DNA of 64,000 nt. It comes from Microcystis aeruginosa LEGE 91341 (lineage in GTDB: Bacteria > Cyanobacteriota > Cyanobacteriia > Cyanobacteriales > Microcystaceae). The notes beneath the pieces were generated by a model that did not search any database, had not been told where the DNA came from, and was given only the letters and a program-made list of their open reading frames with translations. Below are positions 56,537 to 64,000 of the stretch, in pieces (within the stretch, counting starts at the first letter, position 1; every line of letters starts with the position of its first letter). Location of the stretch: NCBI RefSeq assembly GCF_015206885.1, contig NZ_JADEXY010000001.1, positions 1 to 64,000 on the forward strand, written 5' to 3'. The position numbers and the translations under genes were made by a program.

Positions 56537-57202
56537 CTAACTGCGAAATAGACGACTATACTGGGTTTCGTGGTTTATACTGGCAAAACTTAGCCCCCAA
56601 CTCCAACTGCTCAGGTTTTCATCGGCTAAACTGATAATATCTGCTGTTGCCGTTAATAAACTGGGCTGTAAACCGAGCAGAAGTGCTTGTCCTAGGGTTT
56701 GTCCAAGGGGAATTAAACGCAATCCCGCATTGATTAAATTACTTGCCCAACTGTGTAAATAGCCTAAAACCGCTAATTCTTCCCCAATTTGCCAATGACT
56801 TGCCCCGATCGCAAAGGCGGTGGCATAATTGGCCTGTTCCGGTAGATTATCTCTGTCCGCTGCTAACTCCCGTAATAAGTTTAACAGCGATCGCCCCATT
56901 TGCCAGCTTTGTTGTCTTAATTCGGCTGTTTCTCGCGTTGCCGATAACCAATTATCCCAATAATTAAGTTTTGTAAAATCTTCTTGACAAAAACAACGAT
57001 ATACCCTCAGCAAAACAGCCGTTTCTAAGCGAATCGAGCCTTGAGAAAGCGATCGCTCTAACCAATCATTTAAGCTGGCACTATTGGAGATAATCCCCTT
57101 TTCGACGAGGGTTTCTAGCCCTTCGGAATAACTATAGGCCCCCACGGGTAAAATGGGACTAGCCAATTGTAATAAACACAAAAGTTCTTTTTGATCGAGC
57201 AT
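56537..57202 (-). CDS. ureF: Urease accessory protein UreF
   Basis: Acts with UreD/H and UreG to insert nickel into urease, by gating the UreG GTPase. The family start LLQLASPILPVGAYSYSEGLE and the length of 221 residues fit. No other ure gene is in the window, as is usual for cyanobacteria with scattered urease genes. Confidence 0.95.
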   Translation of the reverse strand: MLDQKELLCLLQLASPILPVGAYSYSEGLETLVEKGIISNSASLNDWLERSLSQGSIRLETAVLLRVYRCFCQEDFTKLNYWDNWLSATRETAELRQQSWQMGRSLLNLLRELAADRDNLPEQANYATAFAIGASHWQIGEELAVLGYLHSWASNLINAGLRLIPLGQTLGQALLLGLQPSLLTATADIISLADENLSSWSWGLSFASINHETQYSRLFRS

Positions 57203-57336
57203 AGAAAACCGAGAAAATTGTCCTTAACACAACTGGGGAAATGCTTGGCGCTTCGTTATTTAGATTGAGCGGGTAGAAAGCGGCACTTTGTGAATTATAC
57301 CGTGATTAATAGGCACAATTATCAACTGTTATACTT

Positions 57337-57948
57337 ATGTCCTCACGAGAACAGCATTTTCTGAAAATAAATCTTGTCGTTCTCCTCTTGATTTTAGTTT
57401 TGATTGCTGGGGTTGATCGGGCAGAATTACCCTCTAGTCTTTTATTTTATCCTCCCGCTACTCCCCCAACTCCGATTGCTGGTTTATTAACCCATTCTTT
57501 TCAATTGCTTTGTTGTTTACCTCCGATTGTTTGCCTTTTTAGTTATGCTTTATTGTCCCGCAAGACAAGTTTCAATAATTCTGACATTTTTTTACTTTTT
57601 TCTGGTATAATAACGGGACTTTTTGCCATCAATGAAATCTTCAGAATTCATATCATTCTCCTCTATTTTAATATTCCCAAATTCTTGACTATCTCTGTTT
57701 ATGCCCTCGCAATTCTGATTTATGGTTTAGCATTTTGGCGGCGAATAGGACAAACTTATTACCAAATTTTAATCATTGCTTTAGCACTTTTAACTTTTGC
57801 AATCGCTATCGATTTTCTCCAGATTAAAAATCAAGGTTTTGCTAGTCTAAGTGAAGGAATTCCTAAACTTTTAAGCGCAGTGAATCTGGCCAGCTATTTT
57901 TGGGATCTATGTTTTCAAGAAATTTTAGCCCAGATCAAATCCCAATAA
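57337..57948 (+). CDS. Hypothetical multi-pass membrane protein
   Basis: A 203-residue protein with about six hydrophobic helices, the first at LVVLLLILVLIAGVD. I do not recognise it. The layout has no obvious catalytic residues. It ends 1 bp before the moaB stop on the opposite strand. Confidence 0.7.
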   Translation: MSSREQHFLKINLVVLLLILVLIAGVDRAELPSSLLFYPPATPPTPIAGLLTHSFQLLCCLPPIVCLFSYALLSRKTSFNNSDIFLLFSGIITGLFAINEIFRIHIILLYFNIPKFLTISVYALAILIYGLAFWRRIGQTYYQILIIALALLTFAIAIDFLQIKNQGFASLSEGIPKLLSAVNLASYFWDLCFQEILAQIKSQ

Positions 57949-57949
57949 A

Positions 57950-58453
57950 TTACTCATTCATCTGTTTAACCAGATGTAAAATTTCAGGAAGAATCAGTTT
58001 TTCTAGGGCTAATTTAACGGCATTAGTGGAACCGGGGAGAGAAAAGACTAATAAGTTTTGATAAACCCCAGCTATTGCCCTCGATGCCATGGCACGGGAG
58101 CCAATTTCTTGATAACTGAGATAACGAAATAATTCGCCAAAACCAGGCAAAGTAATCCTTAATAAAGGTACTAAAGCATCGTATGTAGTATCTCTGGGAG
58201 CAATACCTGTACCCCCATTGAGAATTAAGACTTTTATCTGATTTTGATTGCTAATCTCTGGTAAAATTGCTTGAATTTGTGAGGGTTCATCGGGGATAAT
58301 TAAGTATAGGCCGATATCGTGACCCGATCGAGTTAGTAACTCTTGAATTATTTGGCCACTTCTATCCGTCTCTGGGGTACGAGTATCGCTCACCGTGACT
58401 ACGGCACAGCTAAGGTGAAGGGGGGTGGTGTCGGGATGGGGAATAAAGGTCAT
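57950..58453 (-). CDS. moaB: Molybdenum cofactor biosynthesis protein (MoaB/Mog family)
   Basis: An adenylyltransferase-type MPT-binding protein of 168 residues. The signatures AVVTVSDTRTPETDRSGQ, LNGGTGIAPRDTTYDAL and FSLPGSTNAVKLA are complete. It should adenylate molybdopterin before molybdenum insertion. The ATG at 58453 is chosen: the longer frame from TTG 58471 would start inside a MITE. The MITE's target duplication AATT touches the ATG, so its upstream signals are all element-derived. Confidence 0.93.
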   Translation of the reverse strand: MTFIPHPDTTPLHLSCAVVTVSDTRTPETDRSGQIIQELLTRSGHDIGLYLIIPDEPSQIQAILPEISNQNQIKVLILNGGTGIAPRDTTYDALVPLLRITLPGFGELFRYLSYQEIGSRAMASRAIAGVYQNLLVFSLPGSTNAVKLALEKLILPEILHLVKQMNE

Positions 58454-58457
58454 AATT

Positions 58458-58673
58458 AGGGTTTGCGGCAAAAAGTTTTTCCTGGGGACAGGGTGTGGGG
58501 TGTAGGGTGTAGGGTGTAGGGTTTTACCGATTTTGAGGTAGTCAATTACCTAATTTTCAGGGAAAAAGTCCAGGGATTTTCCCCCTGATCACTCCCATAT
58601 CGGGTACTTTTTGATTGACAAAAAGTCTAAAAGTCTTATCCAACAAGGTTTTTAGATTTATTCAGCCAGCCCT
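58458..58673. mobile_element. MITE family A, copy 2 (216 bp)
   Basis: Ends AGGGTTTGCGGCAAAAAG and TTTATTCAGCCAGCCCT, flanked by AATT on both sides (58454-58457 and 58674-58677). Four GGTGTAG-type heptamers lie at 58491-58522, at the place where copy 1 has GGAGTCA units. It is inserted directly before the moaB start codon. Confidence 0.82.
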
Positions 58674-58906
58674 AATTAACGATATGCTGAGAGTTCGAGA
58701 AAAACAAGCATTAAGAACAAATGTATGTATTATCTGGTCAGTGCAGTCACCATGGAATAAAAAACTTAACTTTGGCAAGTATTGCCGATTTTTGCCAGTT
58801 TTTGGAACCTTTTCGCCAGTAATGGTGACAAGGTATAAGGATCTTCTAGAGAACAGATTATCCCAAAATAACAAAATCGAGATTATCATCTAAGTTGGTA
58901 TAGATT

Positions 58907-59761
58907 ATGACTGGAATTATGAGTCAACTCAGTCCCCTACAAGCCGAACAAATCAAGGAAATAGGGACTTATTTACGTCAAAAACGAGAAGAAAGCTGCC
59001 TGAGCATAGACGATATCGCCGCCCTGACGATGATTAGATTGCCAATGCTAGAAGCGTTGGAAACGGGGAATTGGGAGAAATTACCAGAATTAATTTATGT
59101 CAAGGGATTTATTAAACGCTACGGTGATGCCCTAAAAATTGATGGTAAAGCTTTAGCCGATCGCTTGTCTCCTAGTGCGGAACAATTAGCTCAAGAGGTA
59201 ACTATCCCGAAAAAACTGCCCACAAAAGCTACCCCCATCCCCAAGGCTGAACCCGCTGCCCCAAAAGCGGAGCGGGTGAAACCAGAAAAACCAGCCCCAG
59301 AAACTAGCCCCCAACCAGCTAAATCGACCTTTTTTGGGATATATCTCTGGCTAGGCTTGCTGGCGGGCATATTTTGTGGTATTGGCTATCTTTTCCTCCG
59401 TCCCCCTCTCTCTAATCCCCCTGCGGTTACTCCCTCTCCTTCCCCCGTGGGTTCCCCCGCACCGGTAGTCTCTCCCGTGCTGGTAGCCTCTCCCTCCCCT
59501 TCTCCTCCGCCAAAAGTTCCCCTCTCAGCCGAAGTAACTATTGAACAGGCCGCTTGGGTAAGGGTAATTGCCGATGGCAAAAAAGTCCATGAAGGCAATC
59601 TCCAACCCGGGACCAAACGAACTTGGACAGCCCAAAAGAGTTTAAATATTCGATCGGGCAATGCTGGTGCTGTTAAAATCTCTCTTAACGAAAACCCTGC
59701 CCAATTAATGGGTAAAGCTGGTCAAATTGGCGAAATCACTTTAACTGCACCTCCTCAGTAG
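58907..59761 (+). CDS. RodZ-like helix-turn-helix membrane protein
   Basis: A 284-residue protein with an Xre-type HTH (about 20-80, with YLRQKREESCLSIDDIA), a Pro/Ala/Lys-rich linker, one membrane helix (FFGIYLWLGLLAGIFCGIGY, near 145), a Pro/Ser-rich periplasmic linker, and a DUF4115 beta domain. RodZ links the MreB cytoskeleton with the cell wall synthesis machinery; this shares its architecture. The 230-bp gap upstream holds no other gene. Confidence 0.85.
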   Translation: MTGIMSQLSPLQAEQIKEIGTYLRQKREESCLSIDDIAALTMIRLPMLEALETGNWEKLPELIYVKGFIKRYGDALKIDGKALADRLSPSAEQLAQEVTIPKKLPTKATPIPKAEPAAPKAERVKPEKPAPETSPQPAKSTFFGIYLWLGLLAGIFCGIGYLFLRPPLSNPPAVTPSPSPVGSPAPVVSPVLVASPSPSPPPKVPLSAEVTIEQAAWVRVIADGKKVHEGNLQPGTKRTWTAQKSLNIRSGNAGAVKISLNENPAQLMGKAGQIGEITLTAPPQ

Positions 59762-59790
59762 GATGGGGGTTTGGGGTGATGGGGTGTGGG

Positions 59791-59922
59791 AATTATGAAT
59801 TATGAATTATGAATTATGAATTGGTGAGGGGAGAGTAGGGAGAACAAATAAAAATAATCTCCTGACTCCCGACTCCCGACTCCTGAAAACTGAAAACTGA
59901 AAACTGATAACTGATAACTGAT
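59791..59922. repeat. GAATTAT and AACTGAA/AACTGAT heptamers
   Basis: About four and a half GAATTAT units (59791-59822), then filler, then about five heptamers AACTGAA/AACTGAT (59885-59922) that run into the end of the cytochrome gene. Confidence 0.85.
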
Positions 59923-60434
59923 TAGGCTGCATTATCCCAGATGGGGGTAAGGGTTTGATAATCGTAGCGGGAAGCGTTGGGATGACAGGTGACACAGGTG
60001 GTGTGACCGAGAGGAGTGGGTAAATTGACCCTAGGGTGCAAAACCTTTACATAGCTGGACTGTTCAATTAAGAGGGGAACGAAAGTAGTCTCCCTAAGAG
60101 GGCGGGAAGAATAACTGAGATAATCCCAGATAAGACGCTGAGTAATGCCAACAATTGGTTTTAAACGGATACCATAGTGAGAATTAGGATTTTCTAGGAT
60201 TTTTTTCCAAGTTTGACTCGGTAGGATACTGGGGGGAATGGCAATATGGCAAGTGGCACAATTTTCTAGATAGGTTTGCTCTCCAATTTGATAACGATTC
60301 AGCAATGTATCCGAGGCAGGAGATTGGGCGATCGCTGGTTGTTGAAGTAGCGAAGCCAGTAGAATACCCCCTAGAATACTGAGGAGAAAGAGGATCGGAA
60401 AAAAAATCGATTTCACTTGACCGCTGGAAGGCAT
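59922..60434 (-). CDS. Periplasmic dihaem cytochrome c
   Basis: A 170-residue exported protein with a signal peptide (FFPILFLLSILGGILLASLL, cleaved near AIAQS). Two haem-binding motifs, CATCH and CVTCH, lie near residues 60 and 150. This fits the dihaem cytochrome c (DHC) family. The electron partner is unknown, and no oxidase or haem protein partner is nearby. Confidence 0.87.
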   Translation of the reverse strand: MPSSGQVKSIFFPILFLLSILGGILLASLLQQPAIAQSPASDTLLNRYQIGEQTYLENCATCHIAIPPSILPSQTWKKILENPNSHYGIRLKPIVGITQRLIWDYLSYSSRPLRETTFVPLLIEQSSYVKVLHPRVNLPTPLGHTTCVTCHPNASRYDYQTLTPIWDNAA

Positions 60435-60519
60435 GACTGGGATGACGAGTAATTGAACACAATTATGGAGTCCTATAGCAGCGGTCAGAAGGCAGGATTT
60501 CCGCTGCTTTTGCCCCCTT

Positions 60520-61737
60520 TTAGAGAGATTCTTCGCTCACGGAACCATCTTCTTGCACCCAGGCGAGATTTTTAATCATTCGATCGCGGGCATAGGTGCG
60601 AATTTCTGCCTCGCTGCGACCACCTAAATCGATCGCCACCCTCAGATTAGGATCACTGGTGCGAAGGGAGCGAGCTTTACTAAAAGTCGCTATCTGGGCG
60701 TTATTACCCAAAGGGATAAGCAACCAGTCGAGGGGAGGAGCCTGGGTGGGTAAAGTCTGGCCTGATAATAAACTTTCGTGCAGTTCTTCGATATTCAGGG
60801 AAAAACCGATACCGGGAGCCGATTGACCCTGGGGATGAAAAACGCCCAATAATTGATCATAGCGTCCGCCCTGGCCTAAAATACTGAGATTTTGCTGGTG
60901 ATCACTAACCGCTTTAAAAACGATGCCGGTGTAGTAATCAAAGGTTTGAATGAGACTTAAATCGAGAATTAGGGGGAAGGGTTCAGAGCGATCGGCATTA
61001 AGCAGCTCGACTAGGGATTTAAGGTTATTAACGGCTTTTTGGGCCGATTCTTCCTGGGCTAATACTGCCACTTGTGCGAGGACATCGTGAGGATTACCGC
61101 GCAGGTGAAATAATTGTCGGGCTTGCTGCCGGAGGGTTTCGTTGGGATAGGGAAGATTTTCGAGGCTAACGTAGTCAAGGAGGGCTAAACAGCGTTTCAC
61201 CTGTTCCCGTAAGGGATCGGGAAAAGGGGAAAGTAGGGAACGAGTCAAACCCGCTTCTCCTAGAATAATCTGCCAGTTAGGGACGGCCAAACTATCGAAA
61301 CAGTCGGCCAGGAGCAGTAAAATCTCGGCATCAGCTAGTAAACCGCCAGAAAAGAGCAATTCTACCCCCGCTTGATAGAATTCCACTTGACGACCGTGAT
61401 AACCGGCGCTAGGGCTACGAAAAACGTTGGCCCGATAACAGAGACGTTGGGGATAAGACTCCCCACTCATGCGGGAGACGGCACTACGGGCAATGGAAGC
61501 AGTTAATTCAGGGCGTAATCCCGATAGTCCTTGACTATCCCCGTGCAGTTGGATCACGGTGCTGGGATCGATCGTACCGCCTGCGGTGAGGGTATCGAGC
61601 CATTCAATGGTGGAGGTGACGATCCTTTGATAGCCCCAACGCTGAAAGACAGACTGAAGGCGATCGTTAATCCAGCCTTTTTGGGTAACTTCTAGGGGTA
61701 ATAAATCCCTTGTCCCCGCCGGGGGTTGATGAATCAT
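60520..61737 (-). CDS. hisZ: ATP phosphoribosyltransferase regulatory subunit
   Basis: A catalytically inactive histidyl-tRNA-synthetase-like protein that activates short-form HisG, the first step of histidine synthesis. It starts PPAGTRDLLPLEV and has the class II motifs GLRPELTASIARS and YYTGIVFKA with GGRYDQLLG. The length of 405 residues is normal. It is the last of four closely spaced minus-strand genes. Confidence 0.93.
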   Translation of the reverse strand: MIHQPPAGTRDLLPLEVTQKGWINDRLQSVFQRWGYQRIVTSTIEWLDTLTAGGTIDPSTVIQLHGDSQGLSGLRPELTASIARSAVSRMSGESYPQRLCYRANVFRSPSAGYHGRQVEFYQAGVELLFSGGLLADAEILLLLADCFDSLAVPNWQIILGEAGLTRSLLSPFPDPLREQVKRCLALLDYVSLENLPYPNETLRQQARQLFHLRGNPHDVLAQVAVLAQEESAQKAVNNLKSLVELLNADRSEPFPLILDLSLIQTFDYYTGIVFKAVSDHQQNLSILGQGGRYDQLLGVFHPQGQSAPGIGFSLNIEELHESLLSGQTLPTQAPPLDWLLIPLGNNAQIATFSKARSLRTSDPNLRVAIDLGGRSEAEIRTYARDRMIKNLAWVQEDGSVSEESL

Positions 61738-61775
61738 GGGAGTTTGCTAATCAAAATCGGTGGCACTGGTCAGTC

Positions 61776-62717
61776 CTATTTCTTTTTACCACCAAATCGA
61801 GACCAAAAACCGCCCTTGCGCTCTCCTTCCTCTTTTTGTTCTTTCTGGTCTTGCATTTCAATATTAGAATTAACTGCTTTATCTAGTTCCCGTTTGCACT
61901 TAATCACCGTCGCATCTTTGGGGTTGGTTTGCCAAGCGCGATTGATATGAACCCGGGCCATGGATAGTTGATTTTGTCGCAGGTAGGCTAAACCGATCAG
62001 GGCGTGACAGATGCCATTATCCGGTTCTTGCCGCAGGGCATCGCGCAATTCTCGCAAAGCTTGGGCGGGGTTATTTTCGTCAAGAGAGGCTTGGGCGCGG
62101 CGAATATAGGCTTCTAGGGGCGATTCCTTGGCTCTAGTCCGGGCTGCCGTGGTGGTGACAGTCGCTGTAACTAACTCGGACTGGTTAGTATTGCCCTGGG
62201 AGATAAAGACTTTCGGGGTGGTTTTCCTGCTGCCCCTACCTTCGGTTAAGATCAGATAGACCAGATTGAGTTCACTGAGTTGGGCGATTTTCTGATAGGT
62301 ATTTTCCAGGGCAGTATATTGATCGATCGCCAAAGATTGCAGGATTTTTTGATAGGCTAATTCATAGTTAGCGCTAGATTGGGCTAGTTTTCTAGCTGGT
62401 TCGCTACTGATGGTGATTTTACTCAAATCTTTCCCCATTGCCTTGCCCATTTGTGCTAAAACAAGGCGAAATTCTTCGCGAGATAGATCGTGGCTCAGAT
62501 GTTCGTAGGCGGGGTTAACTAATTTTGAAAGTAACTGATTAGCCCGTTTCTTTTCATCAGTGGTGTAAGTGCGACAGGTATCAGGATGGATTTTATAGGC
62601 GATTTTTAAGTAACGCTCGCGAATCTCCTCCTGTTCGGCATCGATCGAGACTCCTAAAATAGCGAAATGATCGATTAAATCATATTGAAATAATCCCTGG
62701 GAAATTGGAAAAGTCAT
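61776..62717 (-). CDS. J-domain and TPR protein
   Basis: A 313-residue protein with an N-terminal J domain (DHFAILGVSIDAEQ, HPD motif at KIHPDTC), a linker, and two to three TPRs (about 210-285), with a charged C-terminus. It is a DnaK co-chaperone by domain content; the client is unknown. It lies between hisZ and the inositol monophosphatase gene, with gaps of 38 and 36 bp. Confidence 0.85.
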   Translation of the reverse strand: MTFPISQGLFQYDLIDHFAILGVSIDAEQEEIRERYLKIAYKIHPDTCRTYTTDEKKRANQLLSKLVNPAYEHLSHDLSREEFRLVLAQMGKAMGKDLSKITISSEPARKLAQSSANYELAYQKILQSLAIDQYTALENTYQKIAQLSELNLVYLILTEGRGSRKTTPKVFISQGNTNQSELVTATVTTTAARTRAKESPLEAYIRRAQASLDENNPAQALRELRDALRQEPDNGICHALIGLAYLRQNQLSMARVHINRAWQTNPKDATVIKCKRELDKAVNSNIEMQDQKEQKEEGERKGGFWSRFGGKKK

Positions 62718-62753
62718 AGAGAGTATCCTGCTCTAATTAAAATAATAATCGCA

Positions 62754-63575
62754 TTAAAACTGAAAACTCCAAGAGGCCGCTTTTTGCAGAGCTTGGCTTA
62801 AGGGGGTGTGAATCTGTCCGTTAGTAGCCAGGATTCGCCCCGTTTCTATCAGAAAAGGACTCTCATCGTAGGCGCTAATTTTACCCCCAGCTTCTTCGAT
62901 CAGAATAACTCCTGCGGCCAGATCCCAGGGATTAATTCCTCGTTCCCAATAACCATCTAAGCGCCCACAGGCCACATCGGTTAAGTCTTTGGCAGCGGAA
63001 CCGCTGCGGCGTACCCCTTGGGTCAGATGGGTCAGATAACAGAATTCGGCATAATTATTATCGGGGGTTTGACAGCGATCGTAGGCAAAACCCGTCACCA
63101 GTAAACTTTTTTCTAGTTCACTGGTCCGGGAGACATGGATGGGACGACGGTTCAGAGTAGCCCCTAAACCCTGGGCTGCCCGAAATAGTTCCTTTCTAAA
63201 GGGGTTATAGATGACTCCCACTGCTGCTTTCCCTGCGATCAGGAGTCCGATGGAGACGACGGATACGGGATAACCGTGGGCATAGTTGGTGGTTCCGTCG
63301 AGAGGATCGATCGCCCAGAGATAGTCGCTATCGGTCCCTGGCAGTTTTCCCGATTCTTCCGCTAAAATCCCGTGTTTGGGAAAGTGACGGCCAAGAATTT
63401 TGAGAATTTCTGTTTCCGCTCGACGATCTATTTCCGTCACTAAATCGCCCGATCGCCCTTTTTCTTCTATTGTCTCGATTTTACCCCAATTATCGAGGAT
63501 AATTGTTCCCGCCGTTAGGGCGGCTTCGCTGGCAATGTCTAAGTATTTTTCTAATTGGCTGCTGGTATCTAGCAC
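62754..63575 (-). CDS. Inositol monophosphatase family protein
   Basis: A metal-dependent phosphatase of 273 residues. Metal ligands are in EESG, DPLDGTTNYAHG and INPWDLAAGVIL. The family covers inositol-1-phosphatase, histidinol phosphatase and 3'-phosphoadenosine phosphatase; the actual substrate is open. With hisZ two genes downstream, a histidinol-phosphatase role is conceivable but only inferred. Confidence 0.92.
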   Translation of the reverse strand: MLDTSSQLEKYLDIASEAALTAGTIILDNWGKIETIEEKGRSGDLVTEIDRRAETEILKILGRHFPKHGILAEESGKLPGTDSDYLWAIDPLDGTTNYAHGYPVSVVSIGLLIAGKAAVGVIYNPFRKELFRAAQGLGATLNRRPIHVSRTSELEKSLLVTGFAYDRCQTPDNNYAEFCYLTHLTQGVRRSGSAAKDLTDVACGRLDGYWERGINPWDLAAGVILIEEAGGKISAYDESPFLIETGRILATNGQIHTPLSQALQKAASWSFQF

Positions 63576-63589
63576 GATTAATCCCTAAT

Positions 63590-63958
63590 CTATTCCTCAT
63601 CTAAGGGTAAACCAAAACGCACTTTCCCACGAGCAAAAAAGCGACCAAATTGCAGTTCATAGACTTCATCTTCGTCTTGGGTGGCTACTTCCAGATCGCC
63701 CCGGGCATAACTGACACAAAGTAAAGCATAACCTCTGGCTTTTAATTCCGGCGATAGTCCGATCGCTTCTGGTTGATGGATATCTCCCGATAATACCCTG
63801 ACCGCGCAGCTGGTACAAGCTCCATTGCGACAGGAAAAGGGTAATTGATAGCCCTGTTTTTCCAGACTGTGCAGTATATAGTTATCGTCGGGAACGGTGG
63901 TGGTAATTTTTTCGCCCGTCTGACGATTGTTAACGGTGATTTGATGATATTTAGTCAT
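63590..63958 (-). CDS. Plant-type 2Fe-2S ferredoxin
   Basis: A 122-residue ferredoxin. Cluster cysteines are in SCRNGACTSC and a distal LLCVSYARGD. It is longer than PetF (about 97) through a C-terminal extension (LQFGRFFARGKVRFGLPLD), as in a minor ferredoxin group of cyanobacteria. It lies 14 bp before the inositol monophosphatase gene and heads the four-gene run. Confidence 0.92.
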   Translation of the reverse strand: MTKYHQITVNNRQTGEKITTTVPDDNYILHSLEKQGYQLPFSCRNGACTSCAVRVLSGDIHQPEAIGLSPELKARGYALLCVSYARGDLEVATQDEDEVYELQFGRFFARGKVRFGLPLDEE

Positions 63959-64000
63959 AGTTTAGTTAGGCGGAAATTAAATTATCGATGCAATTCTAGA

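Noticed and set aside
58615-58893. 92-residue plus-strand frame upstream of the RodZ-like gene
   Set aside because: It begins inside MITE A, runs into unique DNA and shows no protein-like features.
60184-60462. Second open frame overlapping the cytochrome gene
   Set aside because: It is an out-of-frame overlap; the cytochrome frame carries both haem motifs and a signal peptide.

Overview
The window looks like a bloom-forming unicellular cyanobacterium, most probably Microcystis (M. aeruginosa group). Reasons: low-to-medium GC, many HIP1 palindromes (GCGATCGC), cyanobacterium-restricted families (DUF3155, DUF4079, EbsA-like), a ferredoxin-dependent sulfite reductase, a Gap2-type GAPDH, and intergenic DNA crowded with 7-8 bp tandem repeats and small MITE-like elements. 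Genus is an inference; no rRNA or tRNA gene was found.

Layout. 1-2.6 kb: a heptamer array and a double-FHA ABC exporter. 2.7-7.1 kb: sulfite reductase with a C-terminal ribbon-helix-helix tail, then a two-gene DUF262 + HEPN cassette (candidate toxin/defence module). 7.2-16.9 kb: gpsA, a NUDIX hydrolase, a MacB-type permease with its HlyD-type adaptor (no ATPase beside them), a TPR protein, an HpnB-like glycosyltransferase, an FAD reductase and an SLH lipoprotein. 17-25.4 kb: copper P-type ATPase, hemE, an epimerase, a DegT aminotransferase, a FetB-like permease and gap2. 25.8-36.8 kb: DUF3155, a histidine kinase, an EbsA-like protein, a phosphotransacetylase-family protein, an ABC exporter, aroQ, mutL, DUF4079, and der followed at once by an ecfT gene. 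37.3-39.6 kb: a GC-rich RTX protein with three nearly identical 297-bp Ig-like repeats, unlike its surroundings. 39.9-53.4 kb: PrxQ/Bcp, an ABC-F ATPase, a CocE-type hydrolase, an aldo/keto reductase, a Wza-like export protein, a phosphoketolase-like enzyme, a 2OG-Fe(II) oxygenase, an OppC-type permease and a GH10-like lipoprotein/glycosidase. 53.4-54.8 kb: a decayed IS1-family element. 54.8-64 kb: WcaF-like acetyltransferase plus glycosyltransferase, ureF, moaB/mog, a RodZ-like protein, a dihaem cytochrome, and a four-gene minus-strand run (hisZ, J-domain/TPR, inositol monophosphatase, ferredoxin).

Most genes are housekeeping or metabolic and lie singly or in short runs. The unusual content is the repeat layer. 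At least five families of small inverted-repeat elements are present (labelled A to E here). Several sit directly against start codons (moaB, CocE, NUDIX). One is nested in another with an 8-bp target duplication. One IS1 transposase gene has been hit three times, by a MITE, a 101-bp palindromic element and a 23-bp palindromic element; removing all three on paper restores most of the reading frame, which shows that even the 23-bp repeat moves. Coding candidates for follow-up are the DUF262-HEPN pair and the sulfite reductase-RHH fusion.
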